NCBI GenBank assembly: GCA_038496675.1
Contig: CM076655.1
Span: forward strand, 20,672,496 to 20,736,495
Source of the DNA: Rachycentron canadum
Lineage: Eukaryota > Chordata > Actinopteri > Carangiformes > Rachycentridae
Reading direction: 5' to 3'
DNA: 64,000 nucleotides
The first letter of the stretch is position 1; the number at the start of each line of letters is the position of its first letter. A model generated the notes under the pieces. The model was not told the DNA's origin, searched no databases, and saw only the letters and a program-made list of their open reading frames with translations. Position numbers and translations under genes: made by a program. Below, piece by piece: positions 49,601-61,600 of this stretch.

Positions 49601-52600
49601 GCACATTCCCTTTACTTCAAGGTTCAACACATTTCTGCACAGATCCAACACGTCATGTAGTTTGAAATGACATTGTGAAGAGTGAGGCAGAGGAGTTTAG
49701 TGACAGGTGTTTTCGTACCCTTGAGTTTAGCGATTGCATCCTTAATCCAGATGGATAGTTTCAGTTTGGGTAGGTGCACATTTAGACTGAAGTGCATCTG
49801 CTTACCCCAGGATGTCACTTTATTCTGACAGTGATTAAAAGATGTGAGACGCATTTATTAAAAAGACTAAAAGATCATAGTGATAAGAAAAAAAGTTTTT
49901 GTAGGCCTAGCCATATTGTTTGCATGAATTTTTTTCCCCTTCTATTAAGGGATAATTTTCTTACCCCTTCAAATAAATCACAAAAGAAAAAGAATTGTTT
50001 GGCAAACTGGTCTCAAAACGTATGACAGACATTGCTCTGTTTTCAGGTGTCAGAATCACTGCTAGACATACAACCACTGCATAAACACCTCTGCTGCTTT
50101 CAATAATTGTATCTTTAGTAAGATATGAAGTCTATACCTGTATGATGTGCACTTAGGAAAATTTATCTGATGTATGTCTTCTCTCTGCAGATCTTGGAGG
50201 TCAATGGGCAGAACTTTGAGAATGTCCAGCTCAGCAAAGCCAACGAGATTCTGAAGAACAACACCCACTTGTCCATAACTGTGAAAACAAACCTCCTAGG
50301 TACGTGTTTGGATTCGAATTTGTGAGATAAAAACGACGTGTGTCTTATGGTCCTTTGTTATGTGTTCTTTATATAAGAATGAAAACACAAGTAGTGTATT
50401 GAAGCTAATGTCAATGAAAGACAGACAGAGAGTGATCAAAAACAAAAAAAAAAGGAGAGAGGAGCTGGCAAGAACTCAAAAGGCCCCCATTGCTGACATT
50501 TTAAGCAACATCAAGAAAGCAGCTCCTTCCTTCATCTGTTTTGTCTCTTGCCTCCTCCTTTCCAGTGTTTAAAGAGCTTCTGACGAGGCCAGAACAAGAC
50601 CACGATTTAGATGGTGAGGAGGAGCATGACAGAAAGAACGGGGCTCCCCACCTTCCAAAGATCGGAGACATCAAGAAGGCCAGCCGCTACTCCATACCCG
50701 ACCTGGCGGTGGACGTGGAGCAGGTCATGGGCCTGGAGAAGGTCAGCAAGAAAGCGAAGACCAATACAGTGGGGGGACGCAACAAGCTGAAGAAGATCTT
50801 CGACAAGACGCTCACCAGCATCCTGCCTCCTAAACCATACAAGTAATACTTTTATTACAAGCCGAACTAACCATCGAAGCAGTCAGTCGGTCTTCCATGC
50901 TGACAGGTCTAGATTGAGCTAAATGTTACCCAATAATAATGTAGATTGTGTCAGCAAACTGCACACAGCACACTAGAAGTTCTGTGATTATTTTATACTA
51001 TAAAGATACTGAGAGTCAGAGTGAGAGAGAAAAAAATCTCATGTCAGTGAATCGAAGACAGTCTGTATTTTTCTCTCTCATGTTGGTTGATACTATTCAG
51101 AGATGAAGTAGTTAGTATTCTTGGCTGTTTGTCTCCAGTGTATAAAAAACTCTGAAGGTTTTCTTTTTCCTGACATTGCAAACCTGCTACTCTGCTGAGC
51201 TGGATCTGAAAAAGCCTGATGCATCTCATCCTGTTATCAAAATATTCATATTTAAGCGACTGCCTCACTGATAAAACATGTGGCTTATGCTTTGTGATGG
51301 TTTGCCACTTCCCGTTTTCCCTGAAGCCTTAAAAGCCTTATATTATATTTTATCACAGTATAAAAATTGTCTCTGATGTGAACAGCTTCTCTCTTTATTT
51401 TCATGTTGATGTCATAAAAGTTGATGATTATGTGTGAAGATTAGAGATACCATTGGAGGCCATTGGAGCCTGTATTGCCAGTACTGAGATTTTTGAACTG
51501 TGCTTCCTAAGGAAAGTAGGTTTCTTATTCTAACGATCTAGCACAAGGTACAGGGCAAATGTGAGCTTGTCATGGCACCATTCAACCAGTCTTAGGTGTG
51601 AAATGTGGACATATTTCATGTGGAATATATTCTGTACAGCTGGAGGAGCCCACGCCTCCCAGTCCTTGCCAACACGAACATCGCCCTCTGCCTTTTGTTG
51701 ACAGAACTGCTGTCTCACCCCTCCCTCGCTCTCTCCCTCTTGCTTCCATAGCGACGTTTGCGTGGGCCAATCGCAGGACGACAGCATTGTGGGGATGAAA
51801 CAGTCCAAGCAGATCCCACCGGCTCTGCCCGTCAGCGGAAACCTCTCGTCGTCGAACCCAGACCTCCTGCAGTCTCACCACCGCATCCTTGACTTCAACA
51901 ACCAGCCTGGTGTGTTTTCTGACTTGTCATTTGGATCTAATATGAAACTGGGATCCTTGTTGCAAACATTTGCAAATGAAATTTTAAAAAATAGTAGTAA
52001 TGTTCTTTATGTAAATTAACAAGCAACAGTTGAAACTTGAGATTTTAATATTGAGGAGCCCTGAGAAATGGTTTGGACAACATATGATAAAATACTTCTC
52101 ATTTAGGGGGTAGTAGAGATAAAATAATAACATGGTAGATTGGATGTTCATTATCAAAAACCATTACATTGAGTTTACCATATTGTGCTACGGTACTTTT
52201 TCTAGAAATATATTTGAACAGTTTGACTCAAGGTCACGTGAAGGAATGCGTAGTTGCATTTGATCAATCTCATGATCCTCAGCAGATGGGGTATGCCCAG
52301 TTGTCATAGGGGCAAGAAGCTTCAAGAAGCTCAATTTAATGATGAAACTTCACAGACCCTGAGCTTTTCAAGGTCAAAAAGTCTATAAACACAGTTTATA
52401 GATAAAGCAAACACCTTCCAATACCTGTTCAAAAAGGATCTAATAGATCAGGTTATCCTATCTCACTGATGCAGCAATTTTGTAAATGTAAGTCCTGGCC
52501 ATTGATTTGCAACATTGGTTAACACAACCAGAGATATTAAAGTAATGGCTGCCTAAACATGGACATGACAAAGTTTGACCGCTGGAAAATGTCTCTCAGC

Positions 52601-55600
52601 TCACAGTATATATGGTCACATCATCCAGCCCTACATTTTGTCACTCTGCCAACTGTATAGAGCCAGTAGTAGAGCTGTATACCCCATATTTTTACTGCAA
52701 CTTTATTAACTCCTGTCCATCACATGTTGTTTATGTCCTTCCAGTTCCAGTCATACTGAGTGAGTATATCATCTCCCTGTGATCCTGCTTCTCCAGGCAC
52801 AGCCACGTCTTTGTCAGTGCCGTCAGACTTGCAGACATTAATAAGTCGCTGATGTAACATAAACTAAGTTAATCTGCATTCATGGTTGTGGATGCTAATT
52901 GAGTAATGCTAACAGCGTTGTGCTGATCACTGACCTCTCAGCTTTCTGTAGGCACATGGGGCGCTGATTTCTGTCATGTAGATTTGGTATCTCGTAATTT
53001 GTGGGGTGTGTTTCTGATCTAATGATTTATTGGAAATGCGGTTTGTTGGTGTTAAAGGTGGTGATCTGTTTTTGCTAAAAGAAAATTCTGGGAAATTAAA
53101 TGGCTTTTGGTAAATTAGTAAGATCTTATTATTACTACTATAACTGATGATTAGCATTTATCCTCAATAACATCGTGTGTTGTCCACAGATATGTCAGAC
53201 CAGGTATTACGAGTCTTCAAGGCAGACCAGCAGTCCAGGTACATCATGATCGGAAAGGACACAACAGCCAAGGAGGTGGTGGCCCAGGCGATCAGGGAAT
53301 TTGCCCTGACTGCGGCACCAGAGGCTTATTCACTGTGTGAGGTGTCCGTCACACCAGAGGGCGTCATCAAACAGAGGCGATTACCAGACCAGCTTTCTAA
53401 ACTAGCCGACAGGATCCAGCTGAGCGGCAGGTAATGGCAATCCTATTTTCCAAGAGGCAATTGCTTAAAATTGCTTCTTGCAGCCAAAACTCAGATGTCC
53501 ATAGTTATCAATCTAGAATAATATAAAACACAGAACAGCTGTAAATCCTCACGGAATCTGAAATCAGCAAGCGTGCTTTATTTAAATCAATTTCTGTTGT
53601 TCATTTAATTAATTATTTTAGTTCTAAAATTGATTTTTAAAAAATCACATTTTCCTCCCTCATCAGATACTACCTAAAGAGCAACATGGAGACAGAGACG
53701 TTATGTTCAGATGAGGACGCCCAGGACCTCCTCAGAGAAGGCCAGATCTCCCTGTTGCAGCTCAGCACTGTGGAGGTGGCTACTCAGCTCTCGATGCGGG
53801 CCTTTGAACTTTTCTGTGCCATTGAGCCCACAGAATACATCGATGACCTGTTCAAGCTGCGCTCCAAGACAGGCTCAGCCAGCCTGAAGCGCTTTGAGGA
53901 GGCTATCAATCATGAGACCTTCTGGGTGGCCACAGAGGTGACACGGGAGCCCAACCAGCTGAAACGTATGAAGACCATCAAGCATTTCATCAAGATCGCC
54001 CTGCACTGCCGCGAGTGCAAGAACTTCAACTCCATGTTTGCCATCATCAGGTGAGAGGGAGTAATGAATTTAGATTTTAGCTATAGCCTTTAATAAAATA
54101 CGGCACTCAACTAAGCCAGAAACTAAGAAATTGTAACTGTTGACTCTTACTCATTGAAAATCTGGTCCTCTACGCAGCGGTCTGAATCTGGCTCCAGTCT
54201 CCAGACTGAGGGGAACTTGGGAAAAGTTACCAAGCAAGTACGAGAAGCTGTTCGGGGACCTGCAGGACCTCTTCGACCCCTCCAGAAATATGGCCAAGTA
54301 CAGGAATGTCCTCAACAATCAAAACCTCCAGCCACCAATCATCCCTCTGTTCCCTGTCATCAAGAAGGACCTCACCTTCCTACATGAAGGTAGATGATTT
54401 GGAAGTCGTGTCTTTTAGAGACATAAACCTGATTCCATCTCCAATATGGTAGCATTTTGTAAATTAAACAGTGACTAAAATACTTGATAAATTAAATTAT
54501 GACTATCAAATTGTGAAATCAAACTTTTTTGTTAGGTCTTAATTTGGCTAGTCAAACTGTTAAGATCATTTAACACAAAAAAAGCATTGGCACAGAGTGC
54601 AGATACTTACATTTTTCCTTAGACTTAATTAAAAGCACAGTGAACAAGCAGTAACTATTAAATTCCATTTCAACATTTAAATAAATGTCAGCAATAACTA
54701 TATCCATAATTGAATACATTAAAATATGCCATTTAAATGTAATTTAAATATGTTTCTAAATGCAGCCAAACCACATTGGATTATGTGGATTTCACTAGTT
54801 TGAGGCTACTGCACAACACTTGTTTTGTTTCTCCTCACCAGTATGAAATTAGCCACCTAGCTTATAACAAAGTGTATGTTACTTTACTATGTAAAGATAT
54901 GGGTCCATGAATATTGATATTTCAAGATAAGAAAAGGTAGATTAAAAAGTAGATAAATGTAGATTTGGCTCATGGCTGTAGCTATCTCGCATCTCTAAAG
55001 CTAGCTTTAGCATTATGATAGCTTTCTTGCATTGGTGCCAATTGTCTAGTTAGTTCACTGGCTTTTTGAGCAACTCCAAAACTGTATGAGCCTCACTTAG
55101 AAATTAGACATTGTCTTGCAATATTTTATGTAGTTAAAACAAAGCAAATGTCGGGCAAACCCATCCAAACTTGAATAGCCAAAGTTGTGGTTTGTGGGGC
55201 AGTATCAGGTGTTTATTCCTGCTGTGACTCATTGGTATTCACCTTCCTTCTTGCCCTCTGCCTCAGGCAATGACTCTAAAGTGGACGGCCTGGTGAACTT
55301 TGAGAAGCTGAGGATGATTGCCAAAGAAATTCGCCATGTGGGTCGCATGGCGTCTGTCAACATGGACCCAGCCCTCATGTTCCGGACAAGGTATGTAAAC
55401 TTTCAAAGACAAAACCGAATTTCAGAACATTAATGATCCTTCACCCTCCCCCTGTAGGACCAGTCAGCACACTTCTGACTAACCCAGCTGGGTGGGGGTT
55501 AGCCAGTTCACATAGATTCAGTAAAGATTTCTGCATCACGCTTTTCTTTCAAGCAGCTGTTTCCTCTGGCAACTGTTTCCTCTGGCAACTGTTTCCTCTG

Positions 55601-58600
55601 GTAACTGTTTCCCCATACACATTGTTGGCATAAAATGTGCACAGTGCTCCTGTGAAAGTGTGTCTTTGTCTAATGATGTCTCTTCCTAGTGGAGTTTTGC
55701 CATTTGATTTCCTCTCTGCTAACTTTCATGTGGGTCTTTGGTGAAATTGCTTCTCTTTGGTGATCTTGGTGGTCTTTCCTGTCCTAAGCTTTGTCTCCTC
55801 TCTTTCTCTCTCTACTCATCCACCCTTTGCCCCCCATGCTTCTCTTTTCATGGCACCCACCCTCTAGGAAGAAGAAATGGAGAAGTTTAGGGTAAGTTTG
55901 GTAACCCTGCAGCCTTTTGCATTCCTTGCACCACAGCCCTTTATTCTTCCAATTTGCGTGCTTCTTTTCTTCTGTTTCCATTAACTGGTTTGAGTTGAAT
56001 CCTCCCACTAACACTGCTTGACCCTACCCTAAGGGCATGAATTAAACAAAGGTCACTTATGCTGACATAGCTATTGACCACATACATTCAGAGACAGAGA
56101 ATATGACCTCTTTTACAGTTCCAAACCAATACATATATATCCCAAATTAACACCAATTATGGGATCTAGCCTTGCATAGCAAATGTGACCTCTTGTGACA
56201 TGATGTTTTACCTAACAATATGCATGCAACATCAGTTTCAAAACTTTTTCTGACTTTGAGGTTTTATCTGTGCATCAAACCTCCAAACAGCCAGAGATTC
56301 TGGATAAAAAGTAGATTTTTTTAAATCATGCTTTACATTCTTGTGGTCAAATGGGACATCATTGTACACACTGAGCATTTGATTAGGAACATATGGACAC
56401 ACATTACATTCAGCTAAAGAGAAAAGGAAATGTTTTCACTTCTGTATCCCATAATTATGCTTTAGCATCTTGTAATTATAAGAAGACTGTCTTTTAATTA
56501 CAATATCTGAATCTTGTAATGATGGGATCATTTTATGGAAATAATGACATCTTAGTCTCAGATAATATGAGATGCTTAGTTATAATCGCAAGACACTGAA
56601 GTTATAATTATGAATAATTATGAGAATTTCTTTTTTCTTTGGTGAATGAAGTGTGCAGAAACTGTGTGTTTTGACAGTCAATACCTGTTACACACAATTC
56701 ATAAAAAAGAAAACACCATGTGTAAATGAAACCTGATCAATTTGACAAGTACAAGCATGACTTCCCATTGACTAACACTGACGCCTTTTGTCTTCTACTG
56801 TTTGGCTTAAGCCATGTGCCAAAAAAGGCTTTAACTACTACTACAACCAGCTCTGACTCAAGCCACAGAAATGTAAACTATGACCGTGTTACACTAGTAG
56901 AATTCCCCCTTTCTACTCCCCTGTTGTTTGACTGTGACCCCCCTCCCTCCTGAAATACTGCCTGGAATGTCTGGAATGTATTGGTGTTGAGAGGAATACC
57001 TAAAGCTGCTCTCTGCATGTCCTAGTTTAAATACCATGCCCTCTGTGCAGCCCAGTAGCATATTTATATGTTCATTATTAACTATAGGATCATTTGCAAT
57101 CTAAGACAATATCTTAACAAGTCTTTCTTTACCCCCCTTCTATCTTTTTGTGTGTCTTTGTCTTTGTTTGTGGCTACAAATCTACGTTTCTCTGTGTGTT
57201 TATGTCCATGTGTCTGTGTGGGTGCCTCCATGTACAACCAGGTCTCTCAGCCAGGGTAGTGCCAATGCGGCAGTGCTCGACGTCACCCAGACAGGCGGGC
57301 ACAAGAAGCGGGTGCGTCGCAGCTCCTTCCTGAACGCCAAAAAGCTTTACGAGGACGCCCAGATGGCCAGGAAGGTCAAACAGTACCTGTCCAACCTCAG
57401 CCTGGAGACAAACGAGGAGAGTCTGCAGACACTGTCGCTGCAGTGTGAACCCTCCATCAGTACGCGTGAGTTTGTGACACAGCTTTGTACACACAAATAC
57501 ATAAATATGATTTCAGCCTTTTTTTTTTTTTTTTTTCCTTTATTTTTCATGAGATACCTGCATGTTCCCAGGATTCACAGCCCAGAGGCAGACAGGGTGG
57601 GACCACTGTAGTAACAGGACACTCAGTCTTGCTTAAAGACTCATTGGCAAGGAATAGGAATGGCTGAACCACTTGGCTACTTTCACATTGTTAATTTGAT
57701 CCATGCAACAAACCTCACTGTCCATCAGCAGTGGTTTTTTTTTTTTTTTTTTAACTAGAGAGCAAAGTCCTGTCTTCTCATAAGTCCTACATATTTCCTT
57801 CTCACCATACTCAGTACCCAAGAATGCTGGTGGGAAACGACCAGACACCTCCCCAGTTGTGTCCAGAGCTGCCAGTCAACAAAGGGGCCAGTTGGCCAAA
57901 GGAAGCCAAGCTCTCCAGGTCCCTGCCGTGGCCCTTTACCCATCCCGAAAGAAAGTGCCAGTCAAGGATCTGCCGCCTTTCGGTAAGATGGGAGTAATGT
58001 GATTTGTGCAACCAGTACTTTTGGATATCCTAATAATAATTAGTAATTTTTATTTCTCTACATTTATCAGCCTAATGGTAAATGACATATTGTATTTTAA
58101 AGATTAACATTTACTCATTTACAGGTAACGCAGTTTTGTAAATCTCTGATTGTATTCAACAGTACCACTTGTCCCTATAAATAGGTTTGCATATTATTCT
58201 TTTATTGATTATTTCTCTTGATAACAGGGTGGAGGCCATTGCCTTTATTTTCTCATTCACATCCTATTATCTGCAGACAATAGCAGACCCAGCCTTCTCC
58301 AGTTTCTTTATGGTGTTGCTGCCACCTACAGGCTGTCTGGCAACAAGCACATAGAAAGAAAAAAAAGCCCAGACAAAGCAGTTTAGCATCTCAACGCCCT
58401 CAGGGAATGGCAGTGTTCCTGATGCTAATTCTGCTCATCTTTTTGCAAATGTCCACAGGCACCAGTTCCCCTCAGTCTCTGAAGAAGATCCTGTCTCTGT
58501 CAGAGGAGGGGAGCGACAGGCACCGGAAGCAGCCAGAGGACACAGTGTCCAACGCCTCCTCCCAGCTCTCGTCCCCTCCCACCTCCCCCCAGAGCTCTCC

Positions 58601-61600
58601 CAAGAAGGGTAACTAAGCCAATAATCCCCCCCCCCCCTTCCCACACTACTCTCCAGGCTCCTTTTCTCTGTAATGATGTGCCACAAATGCCATCTGGTGG
58701 TTTTCTTCATGAATTGCATTAAGTGTCAGCTATGTGTTGCTGTATTTCCCACATAATTCTGAGTCATGGTAATGTTACTTTGGAGCCTGCTGCAGGTTTA
58801 GAGGTGCACTCAGTATGCACTTTCGTTTCACTTCTTTATCTGATCTCCTTGCACTATTTAAGTACTTACACCAAAGTCTCCTGTTGCATGACTCACCTGT
58901 GAGTCGTTGTGGAGAAGAAGTGTGATGAGGCAGTAAATATAACTTTACTAGAAAAAAATATTCCACTACAAAAACATGCAGTATTTTGGAGCAGTTGTCA
59001 GATTCCTGCAGCGTGAACCTCACAACATCAAAGACGATAATAACCAGAGCTGTAAGCCACACAGAGACTGCCAAGTTCCCACCCAGCTGCAGAGTACAAA
59101 GTTTTCAACCTGTGATGTGTCTGCTGTGATCACAGGGCTGCGAACATGAGCAGACCATAGACAATATATATGGTTCTGCCTCATGAACCACTACAGCCAC
59201 AGTTAAAGTAAAACTGGTCTGGGGATGAACAGGTTCTTGTAGGTCTAAAAACTCTGGCACTAACTTGTTTGACGTCAGATGCATGAAGTTCAAGATTAAT
59301 CCAAGCCCTCAGACCTACATTGCGTGGTACAATTGTTATGCCAAGAATTTCAGATTTTAGGATTTTAGCAACATCTTTGGTTCTGACCAATTATAGATTT
59401 GTCTTTTATTCTACACTTGTACTGTGGAACACCTACAGGGAAACCACATCAGTTCAAAGAGGACTTCGGAAGATGATTTCTCATGTCATTGTCTTGTCAT
59501 TCATAAGATGATTTGCATGGTAAAGTAAACATGTAGGCCAAGAAAGAAAGAACATATTAAAATACCCTGAATACAAAAGACAACTATAAAGTCGAAAGAA
59601 AAAATGGCTTAATTGGATCCAAAAACACTAGTGAACAATGACAAGCATCAGAAATGTTTTTGTTTCTCGATATATAACTTTTTCATCATGCAGCTGCGCT
59701 GGCTGTAGGCCCTCTACAGACCGCCTGCAGCTGGACTCGATGGTTTGGCTGAAGACCCCAGGACTCAGTCTTGTAGAAAGACCTCTGTTGTCTTTGCAGT
59801 TCCAGAGCCAGTTTAACGTGACATAACTTAAAACTCGAAGGTCCTGTGAGTTCATGTGTCGCCTGCTCAGCCTCAGCTTAATTGTTACCTGGTAGAAACG
59901 AATCCTGATCTGTTGGCACTTGGCAGCTCTGTCTCCTGTTTGCTCCTTATCTTTACATTGAAAGTGTCACTTTAACTCAAAAGTATAGACGGAGGTGTAG
60001 AGGTTTCTGGGTTGATTCATGCTGATGATGGCTGGGAAATATGTCCACAACAGCAAATACTATGATGACACTTGTCTATAACTAGAAAATATGTACTTGT
60101 AACACGTCAGCAGTCGGCACCAGTGATTTCTATATAGTGTGCTGTGTAATTCTCAGTCCTCTCACACTTATTACCTCAACTTTTCCACACTCTTTCAGGC
60201 CTGTGTTGAAACGCACAGTGTCATCATATCATTGTAATAAACTTCTGTTTCAGTCAGAGACTGACGCATCTGTGATGAGCTGGTTGGCTGACTTGGAAAT
60301 GTCACTCTACAATTATCCTCAGACTGTGCGTGATGCCTCATTTAAAAACTGCCTGAGATAAGATGGTGAATTAGAGATGATTTATAGTGCGAGTAAGAAG
60401 GAATCGACCCACAATAAGTTATCTTGATGTTTCATCGGGGGATTGGAGCTGTGTGTGGGGAATTTGACTGAGAAGCGCTCAGCAGAAAGGAGGCTGTTAG
60501 GGCTTTATCATCCTCAGGCTTTTATGTCGCTCTGTATACTCACTTGCAAGACAAGTGATTTATTCTTGTCTAGTTTACTTTTTGCATAAACATCGACATG
60601 TCTGAGGTTCAAATGATAATTTTAACATTTTTCTCAACACTTCTTTACAGGTCAAAGAATCCTAATTAAAATTAAAGTCTCTTGTTATTGTCCAGGTTAC
60701 AACAGGATGGGAGATGCCTACTCAGACTCTGGTCACAGTGAGATCTCCTCTCGCTCCAGCCTGGTCAGTAACTCCTCTTTCGACATGGCCCAGGAGGAGA
60801 GGAGGCTCCGTCACTCTGGAGGAGTTGGGGAATCTCACATTGGGGGACCACGGCTGGAACGAAGAGCCACAACTGACCCCGACCAGTACAGCCTGGGGTA
60901 GGAACACTAAGGACTCAGTGGGAAATCTGTGGTTTTGTTTGTCTCACTTTAAAACACAATTAATTGTTCTTGTGTTTTTTCTGTATGAAATCGTAGGTCG
61001 TATTCCTCGATGCAGGACTGTCGGGGTATTTACGCCGGCTGCCCGACGGTGCTCTCTTCGCCCAGTTCAGAGGAACTAACTCAGGATCAGGGCGATCGTG
61101 TTTCCCTCGATGCTGCAGACAGTGGCCGTGGTTCCTGGACTTCCTGCTCCTCTGGTTCCCATGACAACATCCAGACCATGCAGCAGGGACGTAGCTGGGA
61201 GACTCTGGCCTTTGGTGGAGGTGGAGGTGGCATCGGCCTCCCACCTGGTGGAACAGAGGCCTTTTTAGGAGGACCTGCTGCACTGTGGGCTGCACAGGCC
61301 AGGGGGAGCTGGGCGTCTGCCAGCTCCTCTTCATCCTCGGCGGCGTACTGGGGAGAAGACTCTGAGGGGGATACAGGCACCATCAAGAGGAGAGGAGGGA
61401 AGGACGTCAACGCCGACCCAGAAACAAGTAGCATCACATCCACCGGGTCGGAGGAGGCCAAGCACCTCAGCCGGCCGTCACCATCACCCATCACTGCTGG
61501 GGGTAAAGGCCTCATTTGTGAGTGACTGCACTTCACGGTCCAGTTGCTTTTATCACTGATTGGTCAAATTATTATTGCACAGAACCTATTTAGCCACAAA

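Noticed and set aside
50360..50572. 70-codon frame rich in Lys/Arg within the 266-bp intron before exon 11
   Set aside because: It is not in frame with exon 10; retention would meet a stop within a few codons after 50299. No family match.
51680..51700. CTCF-like word cgccctctgcc near exon 12
   Set aside because: Matches only part of the CTCF core; too weak to claim by eye.
61087..61536. 149-codon minus-strand frame opposite exon 22
   Set aside because: Shadow of a real coding exon with strong codon bias.
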